Shown here: one piece after another, positions 26,343-37,414 of the stretch
Layout: each line of letters begins with the position of its first letter
How positions within the stretch are numbered: the first letter of the stretch is position 1
Assembly (NCBI RefSeq): GCF_003993775.1
Contig: NZ_RJRZ01000001.1
Span: 248,001-312,000 of the forward strand
Origin: Frigidibacter oleivorans
Lineage (GTDB): Bacteria > Pseudomonadota > Alphaproteobacteria > Rhodobacterales > Rhodobacteraceae
Direction of reading: 5' to 3'
DNA length: 64,000 bases
The notes under the pieces: model-generated
The model's database searches: none
Told to the model about the DNA's origin: nothing
What the model saw: the letters and a program-made list of their open reading frames with translations, nothing else
Position numbers and translations under genes: made by a program

Positions 26343-28214
26343 TCAGGCGAAGGCCGGCGCGGGGGCGCCGGTGTCGGCGGGTCCGGGCGCAGGGGTGCCC
26401 GCGGGCTGCGACCAGCCCTGCAGCACATGCCGCCATGCGAGGATCACCGGGCTCGGCGCCAGTTCCGTGGGCACCGTGAACAGCCGCGCCGGATCGGGGT
26501 CGCGGGGGCGGCCCTGCGACGACCAGGCGATGATCTGCGGGGCGAACAGCATCGGCAGACCCACCGGCAGCAGCCAGGCCACCAGCACCGGCGTCAGCCA
26601 CCAGACGAACAGCAGGCCCGCCGCCCCGGTCAGCGCGATCCAGCGGCTGTTGGCCCAGGCCTCGGCGCTGCCCAGGGTGCCGTCGCCCCGGTTGTTGGTG
26701 GGCCAGCCACTGTCCAGCCCGAACAGGACCTGCGCCACCGACCGGGTCTGGTACAGCAGCATCACCGGCGCGATCAGGCTGGAGAATAGCAGTTCCACCA
26801 GCGTCGAGCGCAGCGCGGTGCCGCCGCCGCCGAAGCCGCGCGCCCGGCCCTTCCAGACGGCATGGCCGACGATCAGGAGCTTGGGCAGCAGCAGCAGGCC
26901 GAAGATGCCGATGGCCAGTTCCACCGCCTTTGCCGTGTCATTGTGCGGGAAGATCGGGAACAGCTGCTGATAGGGGTCGGGGAAATAGTCGGGCGTCGGC
27001 GCCAGCGCGATCGCCGCGATCGAGGCCGAGATGAAGCCCAGCCAGAACAGCGGCGCGATATAGGCGAGGATGCCCTGCAGGAAGACGAAGCGGCTCCACA
27101 TCTTCAGGCCCGGGGCCATCAGCAGGCGGCTGTGCTGCAGGTTGCCCTGGCACCAGCGGCGGTCGCGCTTGGCATAGTCGACGATGTTCTCGGGTCCTTC
27201 CTCGAAACTGCCTTCGAGGTCGGTATCGACCCGCACGGTCCAACCGGCCCGGGCCAGCAGCGCCGCCTCGACATAGTCGTGGCTCAGGATATGGCCGCCG
27301 AAAGGCGGGTTCCCCGACAGCACCGGCAGACCGCAGCTTTGCGCGAAGGCGCCGACGCGGACCATCGCGTTGTGCCCCCAGAACGGCCCGGTGCGGCCCT
27401 GCATCGCGGCAAGGCCGCGTGCGAAGACCGGCGAGTAGAAATTGGCGGAAAACTGCAGCGCGCGACCGAAGCGGGACCGCGCGCCGATGATCTTCGGCAG
27501 GGTCTGCAACAGGCCCAGCTTCGGGTCCGCCTCCATCCGGCGCACCATCTCGACGATGGTGGCGCCTTCCATCAGGCTGTCGGCGTCGAGGATCAGGGCG
27601 AAGTCATATGCCGCGCCGGACCGTTCGATGAAATCTTCGATATTGCCGGCCTTCTTGCCGATATTGGCGGCGCGGCGGCGATAGAAGATCCGGTTTTCCG
27701 CCTGACGGTCGGCCACCAGCCGCAGATACCAGCGCCGCTCCTCGGCGGCGATGTCGTCCTTGCGGGTGTCGGACAGGATGGCGAAGTGGAACAGGTGCTG
27801 CCAGCCGGTCTGCGCCAGCGAGGCATCCATCGCGGCGATGCGGGCAAAAACGGCGACCGGGTCCTCGTTATAGACCGGCACCAAGATTGCGGTGCGGCCG
27901 TGGATCGGCGCCTCGCCGGCGGCGTCGGAGCGCGGGTTGCTCCAGGCCAGAAGACCCAGCATGCCGCCGCACGCGCCCCAGGCCAGCCAGAAGGTGGACA
28001 GCAGGATCAGCAGGCTGCGCGCCCAGTCCATCGCCTGCAGCCCGTCGCCGGATCCGTATTGCAGGAACAGCGCCCCGGCGGACAGGGCGATGCCGATCGA
28101 CACGACCAGCGCGGCGCAGCGGGCCAGCCATGTCCACGACGGGCCCTCCTCCGGCCTGCCGGACAGGCCATCGGGGCGGTCCGTCCCGGCGCCCGGCACC
28201 GGCGTCTCGGACAA
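26343..28214 (-). CDS. opgH: glucans biosynthesis glucosyltransferase H
   Basis: A 623-residue inner-membrane family 2 glucosyltransferase that polymerises UDP-glucose into the periplasmic glucan backbone. N-terminal helices lie near 35-52 and 70-90. The catalytic core shows ILVPVYNEDP (about 110-119), the DAD motif at D210-D212 and RDRRWCQGN, the QxxRW-like site. More helices follow to the C-terminus. It is shorter than the enterobacterial protein (about 850 residues), lacking much of the N-terminal extension. The start is TTG at 28214, 2 nt after the opgI stop. Confidence 0.95.
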   Translation of the reverse strand: MSETPVPGAGTDRPDGLSGRPEEGPSWTWLARCAALVVSIGIALSAGALFLQYGSGDGLQAMDWARSLLILLSTFWLAWGACGGMLGLLAWSNPRSDAAGEAPIHGRTAILVPVYNEDPVAVFARIAAMDASLAQTGWQHLFHFAILSDTRKDDIAAEERRWYLRLVADRQAENRIFYRRRAANIGKKAGNIEDFIERSGAAYDFALILDADSLMEGATIVEMVRRMEADPKLGLLQTLPKIIGARSRFGRALQFSANFYSPVFARGLAAMQGRTGPFWGHNAMVRVGAFAQSCGLPVLSGNPPFGGHILSHDYVEAALLARAGWTVRVDTDLEGSFEEGPENIVDYAKRDRRWCQGNLQHSRLLMAPGLKMWSRFVFLQGILAYIAPLFWLGFISASIAAIALAPTPDYFPDPYQQLFPIFPHNDTAKAVELAIGIFGLLLLPKLLIVGHAVWKGRARGFGGGGTALRSTLVELLFSSLIAPVMLLYQTRSVAQVLFGLDSGWPTNNRGDGTLGSAEAWANSRWIALTGAAGLLFVWWLTPVLVAWLLPVGLPMLFAPQIIAWSSQGRPRDPDPARLFTVPTELAPSPVILAWRHVLQGWSQPAGTPAPGPADTGAPAPAFA

Positions 28215-28216
28215 GG

Positions 28217-28396
28217 TCAGTTCCCGAGGCCGCGGGTGCGGACGCCCGCACCCACCAGCGCCAGAAGCCGCGTTCTCAGCCCCTCGGGGCGTTCCAGCAG
28301 CTGCTTGGGCATCCCCAGCGGCGCCACGGGAAGTGCGCCGCGCGTCACGCCGACGTCATCGGCCTCCAACGGCTGCGTCTCGGCATCCATGTTCAT
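28217..28396 (-). CDS. opgI: small protein between opgG and opgH, OpgI
   Basis: A 59-residue protein with no recognisable motif, acidic at the start (MNMDAETQPLEADD) and basic in the second half (LERPEGLRTRLLALVGAGVRTRG). The R. sphaeroides glucan operon is opgGIH plus opgC, with opgI at exactly this place, so I take it as that gene. The ATG at 28396 overlaps the opgG stop (ATGA); a second ATG at 28390 is better spaced from GCAGGA. The stop is 2 nt before opgH. Its role is not known to me; a small partner of OpgH is plausible. Confidence 0.75.
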   Translation of the reverse strand: MNMDAETQPLEADDVGVTRGALPVAPLGMPKQLLERPEGLRTRLLALVGAGVRTRGLGN

Positions 28397-30024
28397 TCCT
28401 GCACCCATTGATACAGCCAGTTCTCTGTCAGCTTGCGGTCATACCCGGCGATATGGGCGACCAGTTCAGTCACGCTGCCGGGTCGGCCACGCACGTCGAC
28501 GACGAGCCGCCAGATGTCGGTCCCGTCGATCTTGGACAGGGCCGTCACCAGCGCCTCACCTCCGCCGATATTCAGCACGGGGGCGATATCGGCATCGGGC
28601 GGCAAGGTGCCCAGCACCCCGCCTTCGAAGTCCACAACGAACTTCCGCACACCCGGTTCCGCCTCGCCGCCCGATACACCCCCCTGCCCTGCGCGGGTTT
28701 CCGCAACCCAGGCGAGTTCGCCGTTCACCTCGGGCGCGAGCGCCCCCCAGTGCAGGCGATAGCGGTATTCGCGCGACTCCCCCGCGGGGATCGGCGCGGC
28801 GGGCGTCCAGAAGGCGACGATATTGTCGTTGACCTCCAGGTCCGAGGGGATCTCGACCAGGCGCACCGACCCGTCGCCCCAGTCGCCTACAGGCTCCACC
28901 GACAGCGAGGGGCGCTGTTCATACCGCGCCTCGGCATCCTGATAGTGGTCGAAGCGGCGGTCGCGCTGATAGAGGCCGAAGCTGCGGAACCCCTGTTCGG
29001 CGAAGACCGAGGAGGACAGGCGCGGCGGGTTGTTCAGCTGCCGCCACAGGATCTCGCCATCCCGCCGCACGATGCGCAGCCCGTCGCTGTCATGCACCTT
29101 GGGGCGGTAGTCGTCGAAATCGTCGCGGTTGTTCGAGGCATAGAGGAACATCGAGGTCAGCGGCGCCACGCCAAGCTGCGCCACCTCGGCCCGGAAGAAC
29201 AGCCGCGCGGTGACGTCCATCACCGTATCGGCGCCCGGCTGGATGTCGAAGCGGTAGGCGCCGGTGACGCTGGGGCTTTCCAGCGCCGCATGGACGACGA
29301 CGCGGCGCGACCCGTCGCCGGGCCGTTCGATATAGAAGGCGGTGAAGCGCGGAAACTCCTCGCCCCCCGGCAGGCCGGTATTGATGGCGAGCCCGCGCGC
29401 CGACAGGCCATAGACATTGCCGCGGCCGAGCGCGCGGAAATAGCTGGCGCCGACGAAGGACACCACCTCGTCCAGCCGGTCGGCCCGGTTCAGCGGGTAA
29501 AGCAGCTTGTAACCCGCGACACCCGGCATGTCGAAATGCGGCGGGACGCGTTCCGCCAGTTCGGGCCGGTATTCGAAATCGTCGGTCGAAAACACCATTT
29601 CGCGCGCGGTGCCGTCCACCACCTCGTAGACCTGCACCGGCTCCTTGAACAGCCAGCCCATGTGGAAGGCCTGCATCCGGAACAGCCGCCCGGGTTCGTT
29701 CCAGCGGGCGCGGTCGTTGCGGAAGGTGATCTTGCGATAGTCGTCATAGCCCAGTTCCGCGAGGAAACCCTCCAGCGGCGCGGGGGGCTGCGGCTCGGCC
29801 AGCGCCTTCTGGCGCATCGTCTCGGTCAGCATGTCGAAGGAGAAGGCCGGCGGCGGCGGCGGTGCCGGGGGCGCCGCGGGCTCTGCCGGGGCGGGGGCCG
29901 GCACGGGGGCCGCCTCCTGCGCGCGGAGCGCCGGCGCGGTCAGCAGCGCCGTCTGCGCCGCCGCGGCCGCCAGCATCTGGCGTCGGCTGAGGTGAAACGG
30001 AAGCAGGCCGGGTATCGTCTTCAT
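28393..30024 (-). CDS. opgG: periplasmic glucan biosynthesis protein G
   Basis: A 543-residue periplasmic protein of the OpgG/OpgD family, needed for backbone branching and release of osmoregulated periplasmic glucans. The signal sequence has SRRQMLAAAAAQT, close to a twin-arginine motif, with cleavage likely after ALRA. An Ala/Pro-rich linker follows, then the beta-sandwich catalytic region (FSFDMLTETMRQKAL, LGYDDYRKITFR, SFVGASYFRALGRGNVYGLSARGLAI). The ATG at 30024 has AGGAAGA upstream; in-frame codons extend to 30147. First gene of the opg operon. Confidence 0.95.
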   Translation of the reverse strand: MKTIPGLLPFHLSRRQMLAAAAAQTALLTAPALRAQEAAPVPAPAPAEPAAPPAPPPPPAFSFDMLTETMRQKALAEPQPPAPLEGFLAELGYDDYRKITFRNDRARWNEPGRLFRMQAFHMGWLFKEPVQVYEVVDGTAREMVFSTDDFEYRPELAERVPPHFDMPGVAGYKLLYPLNRADRLDEVVSFVGASYFRALGRGNVYGLSARGLAINTGLPGGEEFPRFTAFYIERPGDGSRRVVVHAALESPSVTGAYRFDIQPGADTVMDVTARLFFRAEVAQLGVAPLTSMFLYASNNRDDFDDYRPKVHDSDGLRIVRRDGEILWRQLNNPPRLSSSVFAEQGFRSFGLYQRDRRFDHYQDAEARYEQRPSLSVEPVGDWGDGSVRLVEIPSDLEVNDNIVAFWTPAAPIPAGESREYRYRLHWGALAPEVNGELAWVAETRAGQGGVSGGEAEPGVRKFVVDFEGGVLGTLPPDADIAPVLNIGGGEALVTALSKIDGTDIWRLVVDVRGRPGSVTELVAHIAGYDRKLTENWLYQWVQE

Positions 30025-30353
30025 TCTTCCTGACATGTCCTGTGCCATCCACGCGCAGCCGGCTTCATCTTCTGGCTCGACGCAGACCAGATCGTGTCTC
30101 CGGCAGGTCGAATCAAGCCTTGCGGCGAATGGTCCGGCACCCTGCATATATCAAGGCTTTTCGCAGGTGCAGAGGGCTCGTGCTGCGCTGCGCAAAACCT
30201 TGCCCGTCCTCGCAAAAATGACACGGGATTTCCGCCGCCGATCACGTTTGCGCTATTCCGGCGGCACGGCGCGGCGCGCCGGATGCCCCCGGAGGCCCGG
30301 TCTGCAGGGAACACCCGCCCCCGCGGCCATGTTGGCACTGCGGAGGTGACGAC
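30025..30353. other. 329-nt divergent intergenic region, opgG / DUF421 gene
   Basis: No gene is seen. The stretch 30143-30240 is relatively AT-rich. On the minus strand TATATG (30150-30145) could be the opgG -10 element, with only a poor -35 (TCTGCA) 17 nt away. On the plus strand GGAGGTGACGAC gives a good ribosome site for the DUF421 gene. No convincing operator was found. Confidence 0.3.
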
Positions 30354-30842
30354 ATGGATTGGATGCAGATGCTGTTCCAGGGCTGGGAAGGGATCGTGCG
30401 GACGCTGGCGGTCGGGCTGCTGGCCTATATTGCGCTGGTCGCGTTCCTGCGCATCTCGGGCAAGCGGACGCTGGCCAAGCTGAACGCCTTCGATCTGGTG
30501 GTGACCGTGGCGCTCGGCTCCACGCTCTCGGCGATCCTGCTGCAGGAATCGATCGCGCTGGCCGAGGGCGCGACCGCGCTCGCCCTGCTGATCGCCATGC
30601 AATATGTCGTGACCTTCATCTCGGTCCGGTCGCGGCGCTTCGCGGAACTCGTCCGCGCCGAACCCGCGCTTCTGGTCCGGGACGGGACCTTCTGCCGCGA
30701 AACGATGAAACGCGAACGCATCACCGAGGACGAGGCGATGAGCGCCGTCCGCGCCTCGGGCGGCAGCCGGCTGTCGCAGGTCGCCAGCCTGATCCTCGAA
30801 AGCGACGGCACGCTGAGCGCGGTGTTCAGGGATCGCGGCTAG
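30354..30842 (+). CDS. DUF421 / YetF-like membrane protein
   Basis: A 162-residue DUF421 protein: about three N-terminal membrane helices (residues 14-34, 45-65, 70-92) followed by a small cytoplasmic domain. The [24 protein letters not shown] segment (about 33-56) is the family signature, and PALLVRDG begins the soluble domain. Biochemical function is unknown for the family. It stands alone, divergent from opgG and ending 28 nt before the convergent tRNA-Ala gene. Confidence 0.88.
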   Translation: MDWMQMLFQGWEGIVRTLAVGLLAYIALVAFLRISGKRTLAKLNAFDLVVTVALGSTLSAILLQESIALAEGATALALLIAMQYVVTFISVRSRRFAELVRAEPALLVRDGTFCRETMKRERITEDEAMSAVRASGGSRLSQVASLILESDGTLSAVFRDRG

Positions 30843-30870
30843 CCGGATCGTCCGGGCGTCTTGCGGGAGG

Positions 30871-30946
<76 letters not shown>

Positions 30947-30957
30947 CACGGGGCGTG

Positions 30958-30986
30958 TATCTGCCCCCTCGCCCCGGCATTGTCAA
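30958..30986 (-). promoter_or_regulatory. tRNA-Ala promoter
   Basis: On the minus strand a perfect -35 TTGACA (30986-30981) is followed after 17 nt by CAGATA (30963-30958), a weak -10, placing the start a few nt before the tRNA 5' end at 30946. Confidence 0.6.
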
Positions 30987-31060
30987 GCCGCGCCACCGGG
31001 GCATGTGACGCTTTCCTGTCAGGGCCACCCCGGCGCCGGGCCCGCCGGCCGGGATGCAGG

Positions 31061-31507
31061 TCAGGCCGCCGTCTGCGCGTGCTGGCGCACGAAGGCCACG
31101 ATGTCGGAGGCGGGCCGCGCACCGGCGAGCCGCGCCACCTCGCGGCCGCGGTCGAACAGGATCAGCAACGGGATGCCGCGGATGCCGAAGCGGTGCGCCA
31201 CCTCGGGATGCTGCTGCGTGTCGATCTTCGCCAGCCGCACGCCGGGGGTCAGGGCCTGCGCCGCCCGGGCAAATTCCGGCGCCATCGACCGGCAGGGCCC
31301 GCACCACGGCGCCCAGAAGTCGACCAGCAGCGGCAGACCGTCGCGGGCCGAGGAGGTGGCCAGCGTGTCCGCGTCGATCTCGGCCGGTTTCGGCGCGATC
31401 AGGCGCGCGCCGCAGGTGCCGCAGACCGGCCCGGCGGCGATGCGCGCCGCGGGCAGGCGGTTCACCTGCCCGCAGGCGTGGCAGGTCAGGGTGATGGTCT
31501 CCGGCAT
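31061..31507 (-). CDS. trxC: thioredoxin 2 (zinc-containing)
   Basis: A 148-residue thioredoxin of the TrxC type, a cytoplasmic disulfide reductase. The N-terminal zinc-binding domain has two CxxC pairs (C9/C12 and C29/C32), and the active site is WCGPC (C69, C72). The cis-proline loop is in GIRGIPLL. Length is normal. It is probably a single-gene unit between tRNA-Ala and the AtoE-like gene. Confidence 0.95.
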   Translation of the reverse strand: MPETITLTCHACGQVNRLPAARIAAGPVCGTCGARLIAPKPAEIDADTLATSSARDGLPLLVDFWAPWCGPCRSMAPEFARAAQALTPGVRLAKIDTQQHPEVAHRFGIRGIPLLILFDRGREVARLAGARPASDIVAFVRQHAQTAA

Positions 31508-31572
31508 ATCGGCCTCTCCACATTCCGTTCCGGGAATATATCGGCCTCGTCGCCACCCCCTGCAAGGTGCCG

Positions 31573-32880
31573 TCAGACGAAGACCAGCCCCAGCGAGATC
31601 ACGATGCCGCTCAGCACCAGGTGCAGCACGCAGAACCCCATGATATCCTTCGCCTTCAGCCCGGCGATCCCCAGGATCGGCAGCGCCCAGAAGGGTTGCA
31701 CCATGTTCGTCCAGGCATCGCCCCAGGCCACCGCCATCGCGGCGCGGGCGAAATCGACGCCCAGCGCCTCGGCCGCGGGCAGGATGACCGGCGCCTGCAC
31801 CGCCCATTGCCCGCCGCCCGAGGGCACGAAGAAGTTGACGATGCCGGCGCTGAGGAAGGTCCAGAACGGGAAGGTCGCGGGGGTGGCCAGCGCCACCAGC
31901 CGTTCGGAAATCGTCTCCGCCAGCCCCGAGGATACCATGATCGCCATGATCCCGGCATAGAAGGGGAACTGGATGACGATGCCCGCCCCGCCCTTCATCG
32001 CCTCGTTCAGGCTGGCGAGCAGCCGGCGCGGCGTGCCGTGCAGCAGGATCGCCGCCATCAGGAACAGGAAGTTCACCACGTTCAGCGTCAGCGAGCCCGC
32101 GGACAGGAAGTACTGCACCAGCCAGGCCACGCCGCCCAGGCCGATCAGCCAGGTCAGGATGCGGCTGTTCTCCATTCGCTCGGCCGGGGTGGTGCCGGTC
32201 GCCGCGGGCGGCGGCGCCTCGTCCAGCAGCTTCGGATCGACGAAGACCTCTTCCCCCGGGCGCGGCATCATCATCCGGTTGACCAGCGGCACCACCACGA
32301 ACAGCGCCGCGACGATGACCAGGTTGAAGGGCGCGAAGATGGTGGCCGAGGTCGGCACCACGCCCATCAGCGCCTCGAACGGGTGGCCGGCGGTGGCGAT
32401 GGCCAGCGGCACCGACCCGGCCAGCCCGCCATGCCAGACGAGGAAGCCCGAATAGGCCGAGGCCACCAGCAGCCGGTAGTCGACCCGCACCTTGCGGGCG
32501 ATTTCCTTGGCGAAGAGCGCGCCCACCACCAGACCGAAGCCCCAGTTCACCCAGCTGGCGACAAGGCTGACATAGCTGACCATGAGGATCGCCGCGCCGG
32601 GCGAGGCCGCCATGCCGGCCAGCGCCTGCAGCCCGCGCCGGACCAGCGGGGTGGAGGCCATCATGTAGCCCGTCACCAGCACCAGCAGCATCTGCATCGC
32701 GAATTGCAGCAGCGACCAGAACCCGTCGCCCCACATGCCGATCACGGCCAGGGGCGACTGCGCCTCGAAAATCACCGCCGCCGCCATGACGACCAGCGTC
32801 AGGATCGCGACGAAGATATAGGGATCGGGCAGGTAGCGTTCGACGATGCGGACCATCGGCCGCGACAGGATGTTCAGCAT
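31573..32880 (-). CDS. AtoE-type short-chain fatty acid transporter
   Basis: A 435-residue integral membrane protein with about 10-12 helices, matching the AtoE / TIGR00366 family. Features include [18 protein letters not shown] near the start, [21 protein letters not shown] and [16 protein letters not shown] near residue 345, a family-typical glycine-rich stretch. AtoE takes up short-chain fatty acids such as acetoacetate or butyrate. The ATG at 32880 has GGGAGG at good spacing. No ato catabolic genes are adjacent, so the substrate is inferred from family only. Confidence 0.85.
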   Translation of the reverse strand: MLNILSRPMVRIVERYLPDPYIFVAILTLVVMAAAVIFEAQSPLAVIGMWGDGFWSLLQFAMQMLLVLVTGYMMASTPLVRRGLQALAGMAASPGAAILMVSYVSLVASWVNWGFGLVVGALFAKEIARKVRVDYRLLVASAYSGFLVWHGGLAGSVPLAIATAGHPFEALMGVVPTSATIFAPFNLVIVAALFVVVPLVNRMMMPRPGEEVFVDPKLLDEAPPPAATGTTPAERMENSRILTWLIGLGGVAWLVQYFLSAGSLTLNVVNFLFLMAAILLHGTPRRLLASLNEAMKGGAGIVIQFPFYAGIMAIMVSSGLAETISERLVALATPATFPFWTFLSAGIVNFFVPSGGGQWAVQAPVILPAAEALGVDFARAAMAVAWGDAWTNMVQPFWALPILGIAGLKAKDIMGFCVLHLVLSGIVISLGLVFV

Positions 32881-32961
32881 GGGGCCTCCCGGAAGGATGA
32901 CCCGGCGGGGAGGCCGGGCCTTCGTCGGAGGCAAGGTTCGGCATTAGCCTGCCGATGTCCA

Positions 32962-32986
32962 CCCGCCCCGGCCGGTCCGGGGCGGG
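32962..32986. terminator. GC hairpin after gcvP
   Basis: CCCGCCCCGG-CCGGT-CCGGGGCGGG is a perfect 10-bp stem with a 5-nt loop, starting 7 nt beyond the gcvP stop. There is no T-run, so it may work with Rho or by protecting the 3' end; position argues for the end of the gcv operon transcript. Confidence 0.5.
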
Positions 32987-32993
32987 CGAAATG

Positions 32994-35834
32994 TCACTCC
33001 GCCGCCTGCCCGTAGGCCTCTACCGGCGGGCAGATGCAGGTCAGGTTGCGGTCGCCCCAGGCATTGTCCACCCGGCCCACCGGCGGCCAGTACTTGTCCA
33101 CCCGGAAGCTGGCGGGCGGGAAGCAGCCCTGCTCGCGGCCATAGGCGCGGTCCCAGTCGGCCACCAGATCCTCGACCGTGTGGGGCGCGTGGCGCAGCGG
33201 GCTGTCGGCGGCGGCGATCTCGCCCCGTTCCACCGCCGCGATCTCGTCCCGGATCGCCAGCAGCGCGGTCACGAACCGGTCGATCTCGGCCTTGGTCTCG
33301 CTCTCGGTCGGTTCCACCATCAGGGTCCCCGCCACCGGCCAGCTCATCGTCGGTGCGTGAAAGCCGTTGTCGATCAGCCGCTTGGCTATATCGTCCACCG
33401 TCACGCCCGCCTCGGCGAAGGGTCTTGTGTCGAGGATGCATTCATGCGCGACCCGGCCCCGGTTGCCCATGAACAGCACCGGATAGGCGCTCTTCAGCCG
33501 CGCCGCGATATAGTTGGCGTTCAGGATCGCCACCCGCGTCGCCTGCGTCAGCCCGGCCCCGCCCATCATCAGGCAATAGGCCCAAGAGATCAGCAGGATC
33601 GAGGCCGATCCCCAAGGCGCGGCGCTGACCGGGCCTTCCAGCCCGCCGGTTTCCGGATGCCCCGGCAGATAGGGCGCCAGATGCGCCTTCACCCCGATCG
33701 GCCCCATGCCCGGCCCGCCGCCGCCATGCGGAATGGCGAAGGTCTTGTGCAGGTTCAGGTGGCTGACATCGCCGCCGATCTCGCCGGGCTTCACCAGCCC
33801 CACCATCGCGTTCATGTTGGCGCCGTCGATATAGACCTGTCCGCCGAAGCGGTGGGTGATCGCGGCCACCTCGCGCACCGTTTCCTCGAACACGCCATGG
33901 GTCGAGGGATAGGTGATCATGCAGGCGGCCAGCCGGTCGCCCGCCGCCTCGGCCCGGGCGCGGAAGTCGTCGAGGTCGATATCGCCGTTCGGGGCCGATT
34001 TCACCGGCACCACCCGCATCCCCGCCATCTGCGCCGAGGCCGGGTTGGTGCCATGGGCCGAAACCGGGATCAGGCAGATGTCGCGATGCGCCTCGCCCCG
34101 CGCGCGGTGCCAGGCCTGGATCGTCAACAGCCCCGCATATTCCCCCTGCGCGCCGGAATTGGGTTGCATCGAAAAGGCGTCATAGCCGGTGATCGCGCAC
34201 AGCTTTTCCGACAGGTCGGCGATCGCCTCGGCATAGCCCTGCGTCTGATGCGCGGGGGCGAAGGGATGCAGCGCTCCGAATTCCGGCCAGGTCAGCGGCA
34301 TCATCTCGGCCGCGGCGTTCAGCTTCATCGTGCAGGAGCCGAGCGGGATCATCGCCCGGTCGAGCGCGAGGTCGCGGTCGGCCAGACGGCGCATGTAGCG
34401 CATCATCTCGGATTCCGCCCGGTTCATGCGGAAGACGGGATGGGTCAGATAGTCGCTCTGCCGCATCAGCGCGGGCGGAATGCCCCAGCCCTCGGCCGCG
34501 GGGGCGGGCTCGGAAATGCCGAAGGCATCCAGAAGCCGCGTCACCACATCCTCGTCGGTCGTCTCGTCGAGGCTGATCCCCACCCGGTCGCGCCCGACGC
34601 GGCGCAGGTTGATCCCGCGCTGTTCGGCAGCGGCGAGGATGCCGGCCTGCCCCACGCCCACCCGCACCGTGATCGTGTCGAAGAAGGATTCGGGCGCCAC
34701 CTCGGCCCCGGCGGCGGCAAGGGCGCGGGCCACGCGCAGCGTGGTCAGATGCACCCGTTCCGCGATGGCGCGCAGCCCCGCGGCGCCGTGGAAGACCGCA
34801 TAGAAGCCCGCCATCACCGCCAGCAGCGCCTGTGCGGTGCAGACGTTCGACGTGGCCTTTTCGCGGCGGATATGCTGTTCGCGCGTCTGCAGCGCCAGAC
34901 GGTAGGCGCGGTTGCCGCGCGCATCGACCGACACGCCGACGATCCGGCCCGGCATCGCCCGCTTGTAGGCATCGCGGCAGGCGAAGAAGGCGGCATGCGG
35001 CCCGCCGAAGCCCATCGGCACCCCGAAGCGCTGCGACGAGCCAACGGCGATGTCGGCGCCCATCGCGCCCGGCTCCTTCAGCAGGCACAGGGCCAGCAGG
35101 TCGGTCGCCACCACCGCCAGCGCCCCCGCCCCCTGCAGCGCGGCGATGTCGGCGGTCAGGTCGCGGACATGCCCATGCGTGCCCGGATACTGGAACAGCG
35201 CCCCGAACACCGCCGCCGGGTCCAGCGCCGAGGCGGGGCCCACCACCACCTCGATCCCCAGGGGCAGCGCCCGGGTCCGCAGCACGGCGATGGTCTGCGG
35301 ATGGCAGCTGTCCTCGACGAAGAAGGCCCGCGCCTTCGACTTCGCCACCCGTTCGGCCATGGCCATCGCCTCGGCCGCGGCGGTGCCCTCGTCCAAGAGC
35401 GAGGCATTGGCGACGGGCAGCCCGGTCAGGTCGCTGACCATGGTCTGGTAGTTCAGCAGAGCCTCGAGCCGGCCCTGCGCGATCTCCGGCTGGTAGGGCG
35501 TATAGGCCGTGTACCAGGCGGGGTTTTCCAGGATGTTGCGCTGGATCGCGGGCGGCGTGACCGTGCCGTGATAGCCCTGCCCGATCAGCGAGGCCATGAC
35601 CCGGTTCTTCGCCGCGACCGCGCGCATCCGCGCCAGCAGCTCATGCTCGGCCAGCGGCGCCCAGTCCAGCGGTTCGGCCTGGCGCAGGGCGGCGGGCACC
35701 GTCTCCTCGATCAGCGCGTCCAGCGTCGGCACCCCCACCACCGCCAGCATCTCCTCCATCTCGGCGGGCGAGGGACCGATATGGCGGCGGTTGGCGAAAT
35801 CGTAGGGGTCGTAGGTCGAAGGCGATACCGGCAT
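32994..35834 (-). CDS. gcvP: glycine dehydrogenase (decarboxylating), P protein
   Basis: A 946-residue single-chain P protein that decarboxylates glycine and passes the aminomethyl group to the lipoyl arm of GcvH. It joins both halves found split in other bacteria. The PLP lysine is K697 in [19 protein letters not shown]. The N-terminal RRHIGPS and [20 protein letters not shown] are hallmarks. It starts 2 nt after the gcvH stop and is the third gene of gcvT-gcvH-gcvP. Expression should follow the glycine riboswitch upstream of gcvT. Confidence 0.98.
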   Translation of the reverse strand: MPVSPSTYDPYDFANRRHIGPSPAEMEEMLAVVGVPTLDALIEETVPAALRQAEPLDWAPLAEHELLARMRAVAAKNRVMASLIGQGYHGTVTPPAIQRNILENPAWYTAYTPYQPEIAQGRLEALLNYQTMVSDLTGLPVANASLLDEGTAAAEAMAMAERVAKSKARAFFVEDSCHPQTIAVLRTRALPLGIEVVVGPASALDPAAVFGALFQYPGTHGHVRDLTADIAALQGAGALAVVATDLLALCLLKEPGAMGADIAVGSSQRFGVPMGFGGPHAAFFACRDAYKRAMPGRIVGVSVDARGNRAYRLALQTREQHIRREKATSNVCTAQALLAVMAGFYAVFHGAAGLRAIAERVHLTTLRVARALAAAGAEVAPESFFDTITVRVGVGQAGILAAAEQRGINLRRVGRDRVGISLDETTDEDVVTRLLDAFGISEPAPAAEGWGIPPALMRQSDYLTHPVFRMNRAESEMMRYMRRLADRDLALDRAMIPLGSCTMKLNAAAEMMPLTWPEFGALHPFAPAHQTQGYAEAIADLSEKLCAITGYDAFSMQPNSGAQGEYAGLLTIQAWHRARGEAHRDICLIPVSAHGTNPASAQMAGMRVVPVKSAPNGDIDLDDFRARAEAAGDRLAACMITYPSTHGVFEETVREVAAITHRFGGQVYIDGANMNAMVGLVKPGEIGGDVSHLNLHKTFAIPHGGGGPGMGPIGVKAHLAPYLPGHPETGGLEGPVSAAPWGSASILLISWAYCLMMGGAGLTQATRVAILNANYIAARLKSAYPVLFMGNRGRVAHECILDTRPFAEAGVTVDDIAKRLIDNGFHAPTMSWPVAGTLMVEPTESETKAEIDRFVTALLAIRDEIAAVERGEIAAADSPLRHAPHTVEDLVADWDRAYGREQGCFPPASFRVDKYWPPVGRVDNAWGDRNLTCICPPVEAYGQAAE

Positions 35835-35836
35835 CG

Positions 35837-36202
35837 TCAGCCCACCAGCGCCAGATAGGCCGCCTCGTCCATGAAGGCGTCCAGCGCGGCGGGATCGGCG
35901 ATCTTCAGCCGGAACATCCAGGCCGCGCCGGTCGGATCGCTGTTCACCTGCGCCGGATCGTCGGCCAGCGCCGCATTGACCTCCACCACCTCGCCGTCGA
36001 GCGGGGCGAGGATGTCGGAGGCGGCCTTGACGCTTTCGATCACCACCACCTCATCGCCCTTCGTCACCTGCCGCCCGGCCTTGGGCAGCTCGACGAAGAC
36101 GACATCGCCCAGCTGTTCGGCGGCATGGGCGGTGATGCCGACGGTGACGGAATCGCCGTCCAGCCGCAGCCATTCATGGTCTTCGGTATATTTCACGGTC
36201 AT
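35837..36202 (-). CDS. gcvH: glycine cleavage system H protein
   Basis: A 121-residue lipoyl carrier of the glycine cleavage complex. The lipoylated lysine is K59 in [11 protein letters not shown]. The start [11 protein letters not shown] and [19 protein letters not shown] are standard. Length is slightly short of the usual 125-130. It lies 16 nt after gcvT and 2 nt before gcvP. Confidence 0.98.
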   Translation of the reverse strand: MTVKYTEDHEWLRLDGDSVTVGITAHAAEQLGDVVFVELPKAGRQVTKGDEVVVIESVKAASDILAPLDGEVVEVNAALADDPAQVNSDPTGAAWMFRLKIADPAALDAFMDEAAYLALVG

Positions 36203-36218
36203 TGGTCTGGCTCCGGGA

Positions 36219-37343
36219 TCAGCGCTTGAAACGGGCGGGAACGAAGGGCAGCGGGGCGACGGTCGCCGGAATGCGGCGGCCGCGCAATTCGCCGAAGACG
36301 ATATCGCCGGGGGCAAGGTCCGCGGGCAGCAGCGCCATCGCCACCGGCGCGCCGACCGACGGGCCGAACCCGCCCGAGGTGACGCGGCCGACGAGCTGCC
36401 CGCCCTCGGCGGCGGCAAAGATCTCGGCCCCCTCGCGCAGCGGCGCCCGGCCTTCGGGGCGCAGGCCCATGCGGCGCCGCGCCGGGCCGTGCTCCAGCTC
36501 GGCAAGGATGCGCTCCGCGCCGGGGAAACCGCCGGCGCGCGCACCGTCCCGGCGCCGCACCTTCTGGATGGCCCAGCCCAGCCCCGCCTCGGCGGGCGTG
36601 ATGCCGTCGTCCATGTCATGGCCGTAGAGGCACAGCCCCGCCTCCAGCCGCAGGCTGTCGCGCGCGCCAAGTCCCACCGGCGCCACGCCCGGCAGGTCCA
36701 GCAGCCGTTCGGCCAGCGTCCCGGCAAAGGCCTCGGGCACCGAAATCTCGAACCCGTCCTCGCCGGTATAGCCGGACCGGCTGATCCACAGCTCGACCCC
36801 CTGCCACAGGCGGATGCCCACATCCATGAAGGCAAAGTCGCCGGCATCCGGCACCAGCAGCGTCAGCGCGGCGGCGGCCCCCGGCCCCTGCAGCGCGATA
36901 AGCGCACGTCCCGGCACCTCGGCCACGTCGCAATCGGGCAGCATTGCCCGCAGATGCGCGATGTCGTGGTCCTTGCGCGCGGCATTGACCACGAGGAACA
37001 GGTGATCCCCCCGGTTCGCCACCATCAGATCGTCGAGGATGCCGCCAGTCGCGCCCGTCAGCAGGCCATAGCGTTGCCGCCCCTCGGGCAGCGACAGCAG
37101 ATCGACGGGCATGGCCGTTTCCAGCGCGCGGGCCGCATCCTCCAGCCGGCCGCTGGCGGGGGCGACGATCACCTGCCCCATATGCGACACGTCGAACAGC
37201 CCGGCGGCGGCGCGGGTGTGCAGATGTTCGGCCATCAGCCCGGCGGGATAGTGCAGCGGCATCTCCCAGCCCGCGAAGGGCACCATCCGTGCCCCTTGCG
37301 CCAGATGCAGCCCGTGCAGGCAGGTTCGCTTCAGGTCGGCCAT
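36219..37343 (-). CDS. gcvT: aminomethyltransferase, glycine cleavage T protein
   Basis: A 374-residue T protein, releasing ammonia from the aminomethyl-lipoyl group and forming methylene-THF. Typical segments are [36 protein letters not shown] and [20 protein letters not shown]. The ATG at 37343 has GGAGG 8 nt upstream; an in-frame ATG at 37388 lacks one. First gene of the gcv operon, about 70 nt downstream of the second riboswitch aptamer. DmdA-like homologs share the fold, but the gcvHP context decides. Confidence 0.97.
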   Translation of the reverse strand: MADLKRTCLHGLHLAQGARMVPFAGWEMPLHYPAGLMAEHLHTRAAAGLFDVSHMGQVIVAPASGRLEDAARALETAMPVDLLSLPEGRQRYGLLTGATGGILDDLMVANRGDHLFLVVNAARKDHDIAHLRAMLPDCDVAEVPGRALIALQGPGAAAALTLLVPDAGDFAFMDVGIRLWQGVELWISRSGYTGEDGFEISVPEAFAGTLAERLLDLPGVAPVGLGARDSLRLEAGLCLYGHDMDDGITPAEAGLGWAIQKVRRRDGARAGGFPGAERILAELEHGPARRRMGLRPEGRAPLREGAEIFAAAEGGQLVGRVTSGGFGPSVGAPVAMALLPADLAPGDIVFGELRGRRIPATVAPLPFVPARFKR

Positions 37344-37414
37344 CGCCGCCCTCCGTTTCCATCCACGCCGGTCGTCACGCTCCGGCATCGCCCGGACAGG
37401 ATCGCCCTGCCCGT

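Noticed and set aside
30025-30353. Additional small gene between opgG and the DUF421 gene
   Set aside because: Short frames exist on the plus strand but show no ribosome site, family or protein-like composition.
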